A DNA stretch of 64,000 nucleotides. Source: Diorhabda sublineata (Eukaryota; Arthropoda; Insecta; Coleoptera; Chrysomelidae). The DNA is taken from contig NC_079484.1 of NCBI RefSeq assembly GCF_026230105.1, positions 10,307,805 through 10,371,804 on the forward strand, read 5' to 3'. Below the pieces are notes generated by a model. That model worked only from the letters and a program-made list of their open reading frames with translations, had not been told where the DNA came from and searched no databases. Shown here in pieces: positions 10,260 to 22,220 of this stretch. A program made the translations under genes and the position numbers. The stretch's first letter is position 1; every line of letters starts with the position of its first letter.

Positions 10260-11880
10260 TCTAAAAACAGATAAATAGAATATGTCACTAAAGTGAGTAA
10301 GGAACCATCCATTGACGGTACTTTGGGAGTATTTATTGTGGGATTTCTTCTGGCATTATTCTCTTCAATTTTCTCTTGGCTAGTAGCTGGTTGAATAGAT
10401 GATTTATTAATTCTCTGCTGTGGTCATTTGATCCATTTTTGTATCTTATGGGATAGTTCTTCATCACATATTTGATACGTGGGATGTTGACTATGTATAC
10501 TACTTGAAAGTTTACTAGCAAACCGACCACTCCGACATCGAAAATACTCAGTTTCAACTGTTTATACAATACAAAACAACTATCACTATAAAAAAAAAAT
10601 AAAAGTACGAGAAAATCGATTGTTCACCCCACAGCCGCCATTTTATTGTAGCCGTTTTCAATAGGAAAAAATTGATGTTAAGTGGGTAACCTTCCACATC
10701 CATATGGCGCAATCCATGCTCCACATTACATTTGTATTTAGTATGCTTTATAGTTTGAAGCTATTCGGTTGTTCAAATTCCACTTACGCGGAAATAAAGA
10801 TGATTTGTCTGACGTTGATTGCGATGAAAGAGAGTTAGATATTAATAAAAATGATATTGATATTGACGTTAATGATAGTGATAGTTCTATACGAGGAGGA
10901 CCTGAGAAAATGATTATGGAGAAGGAATTATACATCAGTGGACTGAAGCACACACAAATTTACAACATTATAAAAGAAACACACGCCAAACCTACTCAAA
11001 CAGTATATAAATCAATTACCTCACTCGGTTAGAGCTTAACTCGACTGCTGTGAACTGAAGTGAGTAACGATTGGTGAAATGGATGACATGGCGTGTTGCA
11101 ATGGTGGCGCCAATATTAATGTTCTTTTTTGCAGGATGTTCATACCGTTACAGTTTGTTCCGGGACGCGGGACAAGTTAGGGAAATACGAGAATGTTCCA
11201 TGATATACGGGACGACTGGCAACCGTGCTGTAACTAGATATAATGTTACTTGAGTAAGAATAGTAGTAATAAAAGCTACTGAACTATAATAATTTTTTAT
11301 TCAGTGACTTTAAAAACTATAAATATGAACCAACGGTAGGTACGTGTACGAAGAGTAAAAGTTGCTCATATTGTTCGACCTCGAGTTACACTCATTTATA
11401 ATATCTGGGCTATGGAAATATCGCTTTCTATACTTTATTGTAAACCGACTTGTAATAAAAGTGCAATTTAAAAAACAGTTGAATAACAAATTTCTGAATA
11501 TTCACAATTAATGAAAGCAAGACATACAGCATGTATCACCTTGTGCTTATACTTAGCTACTTGAATAATTTATTTTTACTATTACGCAGTACCTGTGTGA
11601 AATATGAAAAAATGAATAAATTTAAATTATATTGTCGTTGCCAAATGTAAAATTTTTGAGATATGAATCTTATATAAGATCACCTATATCATGAGTGGTT
11701 TCTTATTGGGAACGTGGCAAGGAAACACCAAAGTGGACTAACTTCAATATATTTTCCGAGCTTTCGAATACTTATATATTCATCGTCTGGGAAATAATTA
11801 ATTAAGATTTTCGATGATTTTAAATCGTATTCAATTTTTAAAACTCGTACACATCGAAGTTCTAATAGACACATATTTTA
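10260..11880. other. no gene firmly recognised; weak acidic frame at 10772..11032
   Basis: A plus-strand frame with no ATG at its left edge contains SDVDCDERELDINKNDIDID, then GLKHTQIYNIIKETH, and ends at 11032. Its composition is coding-like (an acidic DID/ND run, then a mixed helix), but I cannot assign a family. A minus frame at 10333..10569 is unremarkable. It could be a transposon exon or chance. Confidence 0.25.
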
Positions 11881-12820
11881 TCTATATGAAACATGGTTTG
11901 ACAATCACGATGTAGTAAATTTCGGTTGGGTTGACATTAGTTAAAATTGCTATTTGAATTGGCTATGTTCCAAGGGAACACGTTATGAATATGACAGCAG
12001 TCGTGGCAACTCATTAAGATACCAAATAGTAGTAGTAAACAAGCTCAAATGTTCGCATTTATGTCTGAACAAAATATTCCTATTCCTGTCAGCGATCGTA
12101 GAAAAGGCCCAACAAACAAAGAATTGATTACTATTATTAAAGGTCTAATGTTAGAGAAAATTTATTATATTGACAAGCTGTGCAAAGAACAGGGTCATAA
12201 TCTTCTCAGACTACCTCCTCCCTATTGCATATTTAACCCTATAGAGATAATGTGTACAAACGTAAAATCAAAATTACGAAAATACAATCAGTCTTCAGAA
12301 CTGAGTAAAGAGGTTGTAAACCTCGTAAAGAACTAGCAGCAGACCGGCAAGAACTTTGGAAAAACTGTGTTGAACATGTTATCAAAGAAGAAGATGAGTA
12401 TGTGGTATCACCTTCTTTACAACCCTTCATAATTTAATCAAATGATGACTCTAGTTCAGACGATTCTGACTACCATGATTATTTATAAAGATACTTTGGA
12501 ATTGAAATGTTTTTTTTGTTTTATTTACAAAGAATTTATTTTCCTTTATGGTTTTTGTTATGAAATTTCGATTTCCAGACAAAAATAACGAATGGAGTAC
12601 ATTTCACATCTGGTACCCTGTTTAAACCAAACTTCCTCACAGACAGGTACATTTTACTCGTCTATTTATGTTGTATAATTTAATATTCAGTTATAACAAG
12701 TTAACGAGGTATAATAATGATTTTTTTCCAAGTTCCAAATAGGATTAAAATTAAGTGCTTCTGTCTAAATAACGGCGTAAAATTCCGTCCAATTTATAAT
12801 GATTCGATTGACTTTTAACT
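11881..12820 (+). pseudogene. DDE_3-type transposase relic, copy 1 (catalytic core deleted)
   Basis: The sequence aligns with the copy at 36933..38300. It opens in the region of the first catalytic Asp, with HDVVNFGWVD, then jumps. The block carrying the second Asp (VMDNA in copy 2) is deleted between about 11975 and 12000. It resumes with LDKLCKEQGHNLLRLPPPYC-like residues, FNPIEIMCTNVKSKL (the E of the triad), and the C-terminal helix RQELWKNCVEHVIKEE. A 3' region of about 330 bp, containing GGTACCCTGTTTAAACCAAA, follows the stop and is shared with copy 2. That marks the element's extent to about 12820. DDE_3 proteins are IS630/Tc1-like cut-and-paste transposases. This copy is dead. Confidence 0.65.
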
Positions 12821-12824
12821 TTAA

Positions 12825-13845
12825 GTTGAAGGGTTTTTCAAATTGACGTTTGTATATAAAAAATAATAACAACATAAATGTTTCTTTTTTGTATAATTTC
12901 AACTCCGTTTTTGCTTGTTTGACAATAAAATATAGAATTGTTTTTACAAGTTAGAAATCAGCTGACTGAACTAAATAAAGTTGTAAACTTTGCTTAATCA
13001 TTACACAAACGTAATATAAATATGAGTTATTAGATATTGTTATTAAGGCCACTGGGCGAAGGTACCTTCAAGGTTTCCACATATAATATATTAATTACTA
13101 AAATCATATGTAGCGCAACTCATAACTTTTGTTTAGAATCCACCGTTAACAAACTTAGAATTAAAAAATGCCATTTTTGTTTCTCAATGTAGTTTACATT
13201 TCTTCTGCGAATGATTTACGACATGTATGACTACACAAGTGTTATTTGAGCTTAGAAAATAGCTGGTAATTGCCAGAGAACAAATCTGGATAATAAGCCG
13301 GATGCTCAATAAATTAGAAGTCTGTCAGAAATAAGGCGGTTGTTGCAATGGCATACCTGTGACGGGATACGTTATTCTTATAAAAGAGAACACTCGTGAA
13401 CAATAAACAACTTGTATTATGATTTCCTTTTGCAAATAGTCTTCAGCCTTCAGCATCTCATAATACGGTTAGCTGTACTTCTCAGCTGAATCTTGAATTG
13501 CTTAGGCGGTGGTGGACCTTAATATTTCAACTCCCTCTTCCACATTTCAGTCTCTAAATAATAGAGATGGATCCATTACTTATCCATCTATCTTGAAACA
13601 TTTATTCAATAGTCGTAGTCGTTGATCTTGCTAGAAGATATCAACGATCAATAACTCTTCCACCTACAAGGTCTCTTTTATAAGCGTAACCATTCAAACA
13701 CCTGCCATTTCTAGAGTCCAACCATTTGTATACCGAGATACGACTCTCTACATTGCGGGTTTTTATTGTAGGTGCAAGTTGACATTCTTCAGTTTCTCGC
13801 GCAATTCTCTACATAATAGGTTACAATGATTGTTTTGATTAAGAT
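12825..13845. other. AT-rich DNA, nothing firm
   Basis: No coding frame was recognised. The segment 13440-13850 may be the 3' region of the antisense LINE that follows, but the resemblance is too weak to call. Confidence 0.35.
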
Positions 13846-13849
13846 TTGG

Positions 13850-14450
13850 GTTAGGAGTAAAGTAAAGGGATCAACCTAGTTAACAGCTTGCTTCCATTTA
13901 TTTCCTGGTATATATTCCTTGTTCTTCCTCTCTGTTTTGCACGCTATGCTCTTACCATGAAGACATTCTTTTTAGATAACTCGATAATTGCAGTCTTCTC
14001 AATTTGACTATGTCAATGATTGCTGAATCATTATTTAACCCATATATTTATTTATTTCCACGTCTTTCCAACCTTTTTAAGTTTTTTCTTTATAGATTCA
14101 TGCTGTTCACATATCCTAACTTCTTTTTATGCGTTTTATTCGAAACCCAGGCTTCTCTGCCATAGCAGATGCTGTATTTCTTATGACTGTTTTATATATC
14201 CTCATTATTGAAACTTATATTAACTTTAGAATTTGACGCCTGCAAATCTCATACTCTCAAATAGTCAGTTTTAGAGTACTATTTCCTAAGTGCATTTGTC
14301 ATTCATTAAAACGTATAAATCCATAAATCTGTGTTTTTCTTCTAACTTTATTTTACTGCAGTTTTGGATCTCGATTGCCTGCATATCTAGTTTAGCATTC
14401 TTTCCGATTTTCATATATTGTTTTTTCCTAAATTTATAATTTTATATAAA
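13850..14450 (-). pseudogene. antisense LINE reverse transcriptase, C-terminal relic
   Basis: The reverse strand gives scattered but ordered family blocks: YMKIGKNAKLDMQAIEI near 14420, IYKTVIRNTASAM near 14180, SNKTHKKKLG near 14130, and IIDIVKLRRLQLSSYLKRMS near 14000. These follow the connection and C-terminal region of RTE-like insect LINEs, but with many stops and frame changes. The YADD catalytic block is not present. It is older than the LINE at 9021..10250 and in the opposite orientation. Confidence 0.55.
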
Positions 14451-14454
14451 GCAT

Positions 14455-15855
14455 ATTCATTCCACAATTTCACTACTGCTACCCAAGTATTGAGGCAACA
14501 TATTATTACAGACTCTATTATGAATAAACATTTTTATAATGTTCAATACGAGGAAAATTGCATGTGGGAATTGAATTTTCTAGAGATTCCTGGTTATTAC
14601 TATTAGGTTAATTAATCGGTTGTTATTATTGTTATATATGAGGGGTCAAAGCGCAAATGCGCCTCTGTCAAGAATAGAAAAAAAATATTTTTTAGTCAGT
14701 CAACACTTCGATGCTCTATTTATGGTTCTTTATCTACAGTATATGTCAAAATCGTTCCTATCCCTTACAAAAAAGCCTTTTATGATCAGAGTGAGATTCA
14801 AAAACGACACTATCAAATCCATTCAGTACAAAACCGCCACTGCTACGTCTCGGCCAATCACAGCACAGGAGCCATTGTGATATTTGATTGAATTTCTCGT
14901 GTTTTGGTTGTTTGAAATGGGAATAAACATAGCTGCAGTGCCAGCTAACAAAGCAAGGAAGAGAGTCCTTAATGAGAAAGAATGGAATCGCAACAAGGAA
15001 AAGCAAGAACGCTAAGTTTTGCAGCAAGACCTTTTTTGGCCTCAAATGAATGACTTTATGCATTGGTGATGTAGTGTTTCTTTCACAATGACGGTCTCCT
15101 ATAATAATAATAATAATAGCTTATTTATAAAGGAAGGCTAGGCTATATAACATCACGTCTGCAGCTACACCCACGTGGTAAGCGCGGGCGAAGTCGCACT
15201 GACGAGCTAGGTAAATGAAATGAATAAATTCATTTTTCTTACGTGTTTCAATTATGCACCGAAAACCTTACAAAACTTGAAATTATTTTTTTGAAAATGT
15301 CACCATAAATAAAAAAGAATTTTAAATGTAATGAGATAACCACACAAGACATCAGAAAACTCAAGATAATTTTATTTTAGAGTACCTCAAAACAAAGTAC
15401 CCTTCTCATCGTAGACGTAAAATAAAACAGAGACAGGAATCAGAAGCACGGCAATGTACATAAGGACATTCACAAAGCCTTATAAATTATTAAAAGTGTG
15501 CCAAAAAGTATTTTTATACATTTTAGACATTGATGTACATAGGCTAAGAAGAATATCGAAAATATTTTTGTCTCCTGATCAATTACCAGTTGATCGACGG
15601 GGTGGTGATAGATCCTCGGAAAAAAATTTAGCATAAAGAGAGAAAGAAAAGGATGCTTCATTGACAAAAAATTGTTACAATTTATAGACAAACCCTTGTA
15701 AAAACAACAAAACAAACACTTTCCAGTAAATATGCCATCAAAGTATTGCGGAATGCGAGGAAAGATGATATCGATTTCATTTCAATTGGAAAGTGATGGT
15801 GCATTTTTCTTCATTGCAAAATATTGAGCCCTTAACTAATTCTGAACGTGGAGTA
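14455..15855. other. no firm gene; weak coding trace at 14914..15015
   Basis: A short plus frame contains NKARKRVLNEKEWNRNKEKQ, resembling a basic N-terminal stretch common in insect repeat-associated proteins, and it ends in TAA. Alone it is too short to classify. A small ATA-type run (15101-15118) and a moderately GC-rich stretch (15160-15215) follow. Confidence 0.25.
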
Positions 15856-15859
15856 GGTA

Positions 15860-16740
15860 AGTAAAGGTCGTGTCCCACGTTCCTAAGTAGATAGCCGTGC
15901 AACGATCTTACTGAAATTGGAGAAGCGTGCTTACTAATTAGGCAAAAAAGGCAAAAAAGAAGTGAGCCCTGCTGTTTAGTCCAAGTAAATATCTAACAGC
16001 TCTCTTTTGTAGTTTGCAAATATGCTCAAATTGAGTCGCACCACACGTACCCCAGAAGGGAAGGACATATCGGAGATGCCATTCAATAAGGGCATAATTA
16101 ACTGTTAGGGAGGTTAGGATAAGTTTAGTTCTTTGGAAACTGATCTCAGCGCAAAACAGAAGGAACTTAATTTTTTAGATAAGGCAGCAATACGTAACTC
16201 ATATTTTAAGGAATTGTCCGCAACAAGCCCTAACAATTTTTCAGATTCAACCTCAATGGTGGTGTAATTTAATAAAAAAGGATGCAATGTATTTTTATAG
16301 GATAAAACTTTAGTATGGTAAACTTTGAGACAGAGAACATTAAAATCGCACCATGATTTAAAGGTGATTAGTTCATTAGACATGGTCCTATGAAGTGCCG
16401 TGAGATCAGTATTGCTTCAAGAGAAACTAGTGTCTTCTGCAAATAGTCATTTTTTACCATTGTTGTCTAGATAGGCGATGTCGTTTATAAATAGAACAAA
16501 CAAAATAGGACCTTGTACTGCGCCTTGGGGCACTCCACATTCTGTTGGCTTGCAAGATGACATCGTTGTATCAACCGTTACAAACTAACTTCTGTTGGTA
16601 AGGTATGACTTAAATCATGCGAGAGGTGTTCCCCTGAAACCGTAGTACTGCAATTTGGTGATTAAAATATCATGATTAACACAATCGAAAGCCTTAGGAA
16701 AATCACAAAAAGTTGCAGATAGCATCATTTGGCATTTGTT
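15860..16740 (-). pseudogene. antisense LINE reverse transcriptase (jockey/CR1-like) relic
   Basis: Read from 16740 downward, the reverse strand gives CDFPKAFDCVNHDIL, then CGVPQGAVQGPILFVLFIND, then LFAEDTS where the catalytic family motif is FADDT. The frame at 16114..16383 follows (LGLVADNSLKYELRI). Further on comes YGLPFWGT-like and FKLQKRAVRYLLGL-like sequence near 15990-16060. The FADD-to-FAED change and several stops show it is non-functional. The VNHDIL and GVPQG signature differs from the RTE-like copies in this window, so this is a separate LINE lineage. Confidence 0.75.
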
Positions 16741-16744
16741 ACTT

Positions 16745-17265
16745 AAAAACCCAAGTAGAAGCAGAGTATCATGTAATTCATAGAGACATTTAAATGTATT
16801 GAGTCACATAACTGTCGCTCATTGACATCGGAGAGAAAATACGTATCTTCCGACATAAAGATAAAAAATTGTGGCGCATCTATCAAGCAGCAACAAGAAA
16901 ATCTAAATTTATAACAGAAATTATAATATTGGTTCCAATACACCCATGTTTGTCGATGTTTGCAATAAATGTACTGAAATCAGGGAAAAAGTGAAGTAAA
17001 AAAAAGTAAGCCTAATGACAGATTTGCGAATACACAAATTAAATGAAAATTGTTTTTCTGAATATTTGCGCGTATATGATGAATGTTAGTTTTATCATTT
17101 GATTGTCAAAAAAATCAAGTACTTCCAAAGGTTCCTGACCAGATAGCCTATTAAAGTCTTCAATTATACACGTATAATTTTGCAATTGGACGGATGTGTG
17201 CTCACTAGCTCACAACGTATGCTCCACAAAATGTAAAAATTGTTGTATTAATTTTTCCAAGCCAA
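16745..17265. other. AT-rich DNA, nothing recognised
   Basis: No supported feature between the LINE fragment and the next repeat-derived frame. Confidence 0.4.
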
Positions 17266-17269
17266 TCTA

Positions 17270-17777
17270 TTATACCAACCGACAGAATATTTGGCTATAT
17301 TGCAAAACAAATTAAAACAAAAGAAGTTATCGTAAAACCTACAGAATATTTGAATATTTACACGTATATACAGACCATAGAGAGGTAATAAAATGGGTTA
17401 TGATTGCACAGAAAAAGATTGGAAATCTTATGCCAATAACATAGAACATCATTCCAAATTTTGATCTGAAAGAGATATTATCTCAAAAGAGTAAAAATAA
17501 GCCCCAAAGATTTTTGATTCGAGTTGAAATTGATTATAAAGTAGATACTGGAATTTCAAAGAGTATAATGAAATATTGCGTTTCCTCCATGAATGATTTC
17601 GGTGTCGGTGGCATACCACCGAATAACGTCAATATCAGTAGACTACAACAGGAGGATGTCAAGAAATTACTGTGCAAACATTTCGTGGACGCTTGGAAAA
17701 ACGATCATGGTAATGGGCTTCTTCCCTATTACAAAAATGTAGTGAAGAAAAATAGTATTAATAATGGGGTTAAATAA
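17270..17777 (+). pseudogene. fragment of a repeated insect ORF family, C-terminal part
   Basis: Plus-strand blocks PTDRIFGYIAKQIK near 17278, then VEIDYKVDTGISKSIMK and LQQEDVKKLLCKHFVDAW in the frame ending at 17777, match the order of a protein I recall as highly repeated in insect genomes and probably transposon-borne. The first block is in a different frame and stops separate the pieces. The biochemical role of that family is unknown to me, and the assignment rests on memory of its C-terminal pattern. Confidence 0.35.
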
Positions 17778-17845
17778 AATGTTGAAGTATTCTAGAAGAT
17801 GTGAAGAGTTATAATATCAGGTGACGCAGAAAGAACACATGAATT

Positions 17846-18243
17846 TCAAACCAGTATTTGCTTTATTTTGATAAAATACAAATTGGTCTCTGATAAATAC
17901 AATGATTGGATTATCCCATTTATAACTCTGTCCATTGGAATATCGATATGCACTGTTTGTAGAGAACTGATCAGTTTTAGAAGATTCTTCAGATAGATGA
18001 CGGTTCGCACCGTGCGAGGACGATCAGACGACTTCTCCTTCATAACTGATCCAGTTGTGCGAAAAGAGGCAACCTAACAATGTATTGTGTTGCCATCAGG
18101 TTTCGAATCATTCCGTGGAACATTGAACTCTGTGCGGAAATGCCGTTGAACAGTAATAACAGATTCATCACTTTTGAAGAAATGTTCAACATCAAAAACG
18201 CGATGCGCCACGGTCCACTGCGCCATTACTACTAAAACTGGAC
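17846..18243 (-). pseudogene. transposase N-terminal DNA-binding fragment with in-frame stop
   Basis: From about 18243 down, the frame reads AQWTVAHRVFDVEHFFKSDE and SVITVQRHFRTEFNVP. It then meets a TAG at 18074-18076 and continues in the same frame with VASFRTTGSVMKEKSSDRPR and TVRT. This is the helix-turn-helix head, ending in a GRPRTVRT-like linker, of a transposase type widespread in insects. The stop sits where the family usually has Trp, a single-base change. No catalytic domain follows, so only the head survives. Confidence 0.65.
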
Positions 18244-18249
18244 GCCCTA

Positions 18250-19025
18250 ACCTACAAAAAACCAGCCCCCGCCCCAACACTTCGCTCCTCCACTCCCGCT
18301 ACTCATACTACATGTGCTGTTACATTTATTAAAATACCATTTATTACAAAGATTGGATTTCCCAAAATCACTTGTCTCTTGTGAGAAAATCTTGTGTTTC
18401 ATAGGCTCACAGGTGTAATATTCTCTCATATTTTGAGAGATTGTGGATAGAGGTGTAAACCTAGCACCTTTAGGCGTGTATTAATTCAATATTACTTTTA
18501 GTAGTCATATTAGTAATAGCTCCATATGAAAATCTGCTAACAAAATCATTTAAATGTGGTATTTTCAATCAATGTTCCTACAAAAATTTTGTAATCATCA
18601 AATATAGAACGTAGCACTGATGTGAAAAAAAGGAATATTGTTAATTATATATTATAAATAATTCAGATCCCTCCGCCGCTGTAGTATTTATGTCTATTCT
18701 GTTATTATAACTAGAATTCTTCAATTTTGAAAGGAACGGAGAATACGCTTAGCTATAAAAAATACACGAGTTTTGAATGAGGTTATCCATTTTGCTTGGT
18801 TTTCATTCTTTCATTGTATTACCGATAAAATTAGTTCATAAATATTTCAGTTTCTTCTGTAAATACACCACCCAGTATTAATGAATTATTACCACATTTT
18901 TTTAAATACATTTTTGTCTTAGAGTTGAGTAAATTATGGATGACTATTTCCTTCGAAAAATTTAAGCCAACCAAAAAGCTGTAATATTTTATGTTTACCT
19001 AGCAACGATCAAATTTCAGCGATAA
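18250..19025. other. AT-rich DNA, nothing recognised
   Basis: No supported gene. It precedes a cluster of palindromic repeats. Confidence 0.4.
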
Positions 19026-19030
19026 TACTG

Positions 19031-19064
19031 CACTAGTGCAAATTATCGATAATTTGCACTAGTG
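19031..19064. repeat. 34-bp perfect palindrome
   Basis: CACTAGTGCAAATTATC is followed directly by its exact reverse complement, with no spacer. It shares the TTGCAC/AATTATCGA vocabulary of the larger inverted repeat at 19190..19273, so both may be ends of one short fold-back family. Confidence 0.85.
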
Positions 19065-19189
19065 TCAAATTTTCGTCTAGAATTAATAAACATCATTTGG
19101 TTTTAATTTTATATTTTAAGAAAGGGAACAATTATTGTTTATTTTAAATTAAATTTTTCTCAGGAAATAGTCTGCCAAAATGCCCTCTC

Positions 19190-19273
19190 GTGCATGTCAA
19201 ATTGTCTCATAATTTCCTCTCGTGCGCATTCGCGCACTCGAGAAAATTAAATTATCGACAATTTGACATGCAC
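19190..19273. repeat. 84-bp inverted repeat with 17-bp perfect outer arms
   Basis: GTGCATGTCAAATTGTC at 19190-19206 is matched by its exact reverse complement at 19257-19273. A smaller stem GTGCGC/GCGCAC lies near the centre. It is probably a small fold-back repeat. Confidence 0.8.
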
Positions 19274-19639
19274 TCGGGACATTAATATTGAAAATTTGAG
19301 AAAAATTCTATTGCTAGAAAAAGAATATTTATAATTGTTTGACCACCTCGATCGATTTCATTCCAGGCTCATGCTGAACCCCCATTAGAGTGTATATAGG
19401 ATGTTGCGGCAAAATTAAGCTCGAAAAGTAACTAATCAAAAATGCGTCGATTTTTGGCAGATTTCTGATATCTCTTTTCTTAAGTCTAACATCTAGAAAT
19501 TGTTCTATAAGGACAATGACAAAACAGCAATTTAGTTAAATAATATGGAAAAATGTGTAGAAAATAAAAACAAGATTCATTGATAATATTAGACAATCAT
19601 GTCACAATCATAGCAGATATCATTTTCGGAAGCTTGAAG

Positions 19640-19800
19640 ATGAGTCTGAAGAATTTTTGAAACCGTTGGTGATATTTACATTGAACACACTTTTTACACC
19701 ACACCCACACTCACAATTAAACTGTATGAAGTGAGTTTTTATAACCAAGCTACCGTCTTCAGAGACTGAAGGTAAACTAGTTTACCTTGAGTGTTATTGA
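19640..19800. repeat. half copy of the fold-back repeat family
   Basis: This stretch, with AAACCGTTGGTGATATTTAC then CACACTCACAATTAAACTG and ACCGTCTTCAGAGACTGAAG, matches the right half of the element at 20416..20660 read in reverse. Only one arm is present. It may have been the source or product of the nearby complete copy. Confidence 0.7.
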
Positions 19801-19832
19801 AGCTGTTGAATTTATAAAATTATTACAGACAT

Positions 19833-19838
19833 ACACAC

Positions 19839-19922
<84 letters not shown>
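19833..19922. repeat. compound (CA)n-(TA)n microsatellite
   Basis: A CA tract to about 19873 is followed directly by a TA tract of about 49 bases. The reverse-strand frame through it is only a translation of the repeat. Confidence 0.95.
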
Positions 19923-19926
<4 letters not shown>

Positions 19927-20415
19927 TTTGGATTGATATATTTGGGTTCTTCCAATCATCTTCCAAAATTTGAATTTATTTATATTTGGTTAGTAAAAAA
20001 GGTTAAGATCGAGAAAATTATGCACAGAAAAGACTTTTTAAAATTTCATTATTCTATAAATATTCAAAATGTTATGTATTTGAAATAATATTATGTTTAA
20101 AAGTCATCTCTCCGGTAATACTGTTAAGTAATCCAAAATAACCCTTCTCACAGCCGCGCATCATCATCAATTACTTATTTATTATTATGAACTGTAACCT
20201 CAACAAGTTATCAATACTATCAATTGTCTGTGTTTACTTTTTGTCAGTTTTGTAGATTCCACTTCAACTCAATTAAGGTATCATCTTCATTTATTTAATA
20301 ATCATTAATGTGACAATAATGAACCATAAATATATTTATCTAATTTTATAATTATTATTTTATAAAATAAGAACTAATATATAAAGAAGCCTGTAAAACT
20401 AATACTTCGTTTACT

Positions 20416-20660
20416 CATACTGAATACACTGTTTACATCACCACTACACCAACACTCACAATTACACTGTCTGACGCGCGTTTCGATAACCAAGTTATCG
20501 TCTTCAGAGACTGAAGGAAAACTGTGACTCTAAAGACGATAACTTTGTTATCGAAGCGCGGGTCAGACAGTATAATTGTGAGTGTTGGTGTAGTGGTGGT
20601 GCAAACAGTGTATTCAGTATGAATATCGCCAACGGTTCCAGAAATTCCAGCTTATTCGTT
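20416..20660. mobile_element. fold-back MITE (complete hairpin copy)
   Basis: CATACTGAATACACTGTTTA at the left is matched inversely by the right end at 20621. The arms of about 98 bp pair almost throughout around a spacer near 20518. Both contain CGATAAC-x-AAGTTATCGTCTT. The family sequence continues right to about 20660 (CGCCAACGGTTCCAGAAATT), as shown by the partial copy at 19640..19800. A third partial copy lies at 3487..3620. There is no coding capacity. Three copies in one window imply a numerous family. Confidence 0.8.
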
Positions 20661-20664
20661 CATT

Positions 20665-21480
20665 TAATTTGATATTCGTCTAGTACACCAGTCAGATTAG
20701 TGTAACCAATTGTAACTTTAAATTATTAAATCTTCAGTTTGCTAAATACATTGTTTTTTAAAAACAAGTTGGTGAATTGAGGTATTTAATTATACCACAC
20801 GTGTAATAAATGCAGTGAATCGACACTTTTTATTGTTTCCAACCAATGTGGGTATTGACAGTCGGCATATTTCTTTTTTGAAAATAATATCCAATAAGGT
20901 ATCCACGCGGCAGACTTGTACAGTCAGTGTCTATAAACATTATTTCTGTTATTTTATTAATATAATAGTGTATGTAATGAATAGGTATAAGTATATTAAA
21001 ATTTTGGTATAAAAGGTGTCAGTGTAGCATTAACAAGTCTGTGCATAAGTTCCCTCGTTAAAAATCTCAACTCTCTACAAGACATTTCACAATTGGAGAC
21101 AACCGCATTCAAGGGAAATTGGCAGCTTATTCAAAGAATAGAGATACGAGAAATTTTAAGAAATAATAGTTTAAAAGGTTTCCATTCATAAAATATACAA
21201 ATTCAAGATCAAGAGACGCTGTTTTTTGTTAAGTTTGACGCCAATGAAATGTAAACGACTGCAGTTATTTTGTTCTCTATTGAACTTACTTATATAAATA
21301 TAATTATATAATTCGTTTTGTTGAGGAATTCTTGTTTTACTTATATAATATAATATTCGAAATCATATTCTTAATAAATAAATATGAAAATTTTTTATTC
21401 ACAGAAATACTTGTCAAATATAGTATCTAATCCGACAGTTTTTTGAAAAATAAATTGCAATAATTTAAGTTTCTTCCATT
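20665..21480. other. AT-rich DNA, nothing recognised
   Basis: No coding frame of note and no clear repeat. Confidence 0.4.
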
Positions 21481-21486
21481 TTGACG

Positions 21487-21900
21487 AATCTTCTTCTTTT
21501 AATGCTTATCCATTAATGGATGTTCGCGACCACATTTTTCATGGCTTCTCTATCTCTAGCGGTATGGATCAATGTCTGAATATCTTGTATACCCGTCCAC
21601 TGCTTCACGTTCCGCAACCATGACATCCTCTTCCGACCGAATCCTCTCTTACCTTCAATCTTGCTCTCGACTATCAGCTGAAGGAATTAATATTTATGGC
21701 CTCGCATTATATGGCTAAGGTATGCAATTTTTCGTTTCTTGACGATATTAAAGAGTTCACGGTCTTTATTGATACGCCTGAGAACATCCTCATTCCTCAT
21801 TTTGGCAGTCCATCTTCACGATTCTACGATATACCCACATTTCGAATGCCTCTAATTTATTGATGTTCTTGACGAATAGTTTGATATTAACACACCCGTC
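21487..21900 (-). pseudogene. antisense LINE 3' end (endonuclease-RT C-terminus)
   Basis: The reverse strand reads KLEAFEMWVYRRIVKM near 21840, a degraded region, then RKRMSWLRNVKQWTGIQDIQ near 21600, and DREAMKNVVANIH before the terminal WISIKRRR-like tail at 21487. This is the standard C-terminus of a common insect LINE, whose pattern is EMW-x-YRR and then SWLRN-x-x-W. Stops and frameshifts separate the blocks. The reverse transcriptase core is absent, consistent with a 5'-truncated insertion. Confidence 0.75.
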
Positions 21901-22220
21901 AAATATAACACTTCAATGTACTAGCGTGCCCTATTTGTGTACTAGTACTGGATACGGGGATGAGACAAAAACATTACAGATTATATATTCTTTAAAAAAG
22001 TCAAATAGCCAATTGAGTGAATGATAAGGCCTAATACCATATAAATCTTGTCAGTTGTCATATCAAAGCGTGTCATGTCAATTAAACGCCGACAATCTAT
22101 CGCAATGACAATTTTTCGCAAAAGAAATGAATTGTAAAATTTACTGTCTTTTTATTCTACCGGTATTTACTTATCGACAGTATGATTTTAACATTTCTCG
22201 TCTTATGCTTCTGAAAATTA

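Noticed and set aside
14758..15063. 101-codon minus frame
   Set aside because: No recognisable motif; the opposite strand carries the weak KARKRVLNEKEW trace instead.
19777..19959. 60-codon minus frame rich in IY and CV
   Set aside because: It is the translation of the CA/TA microsatellite.
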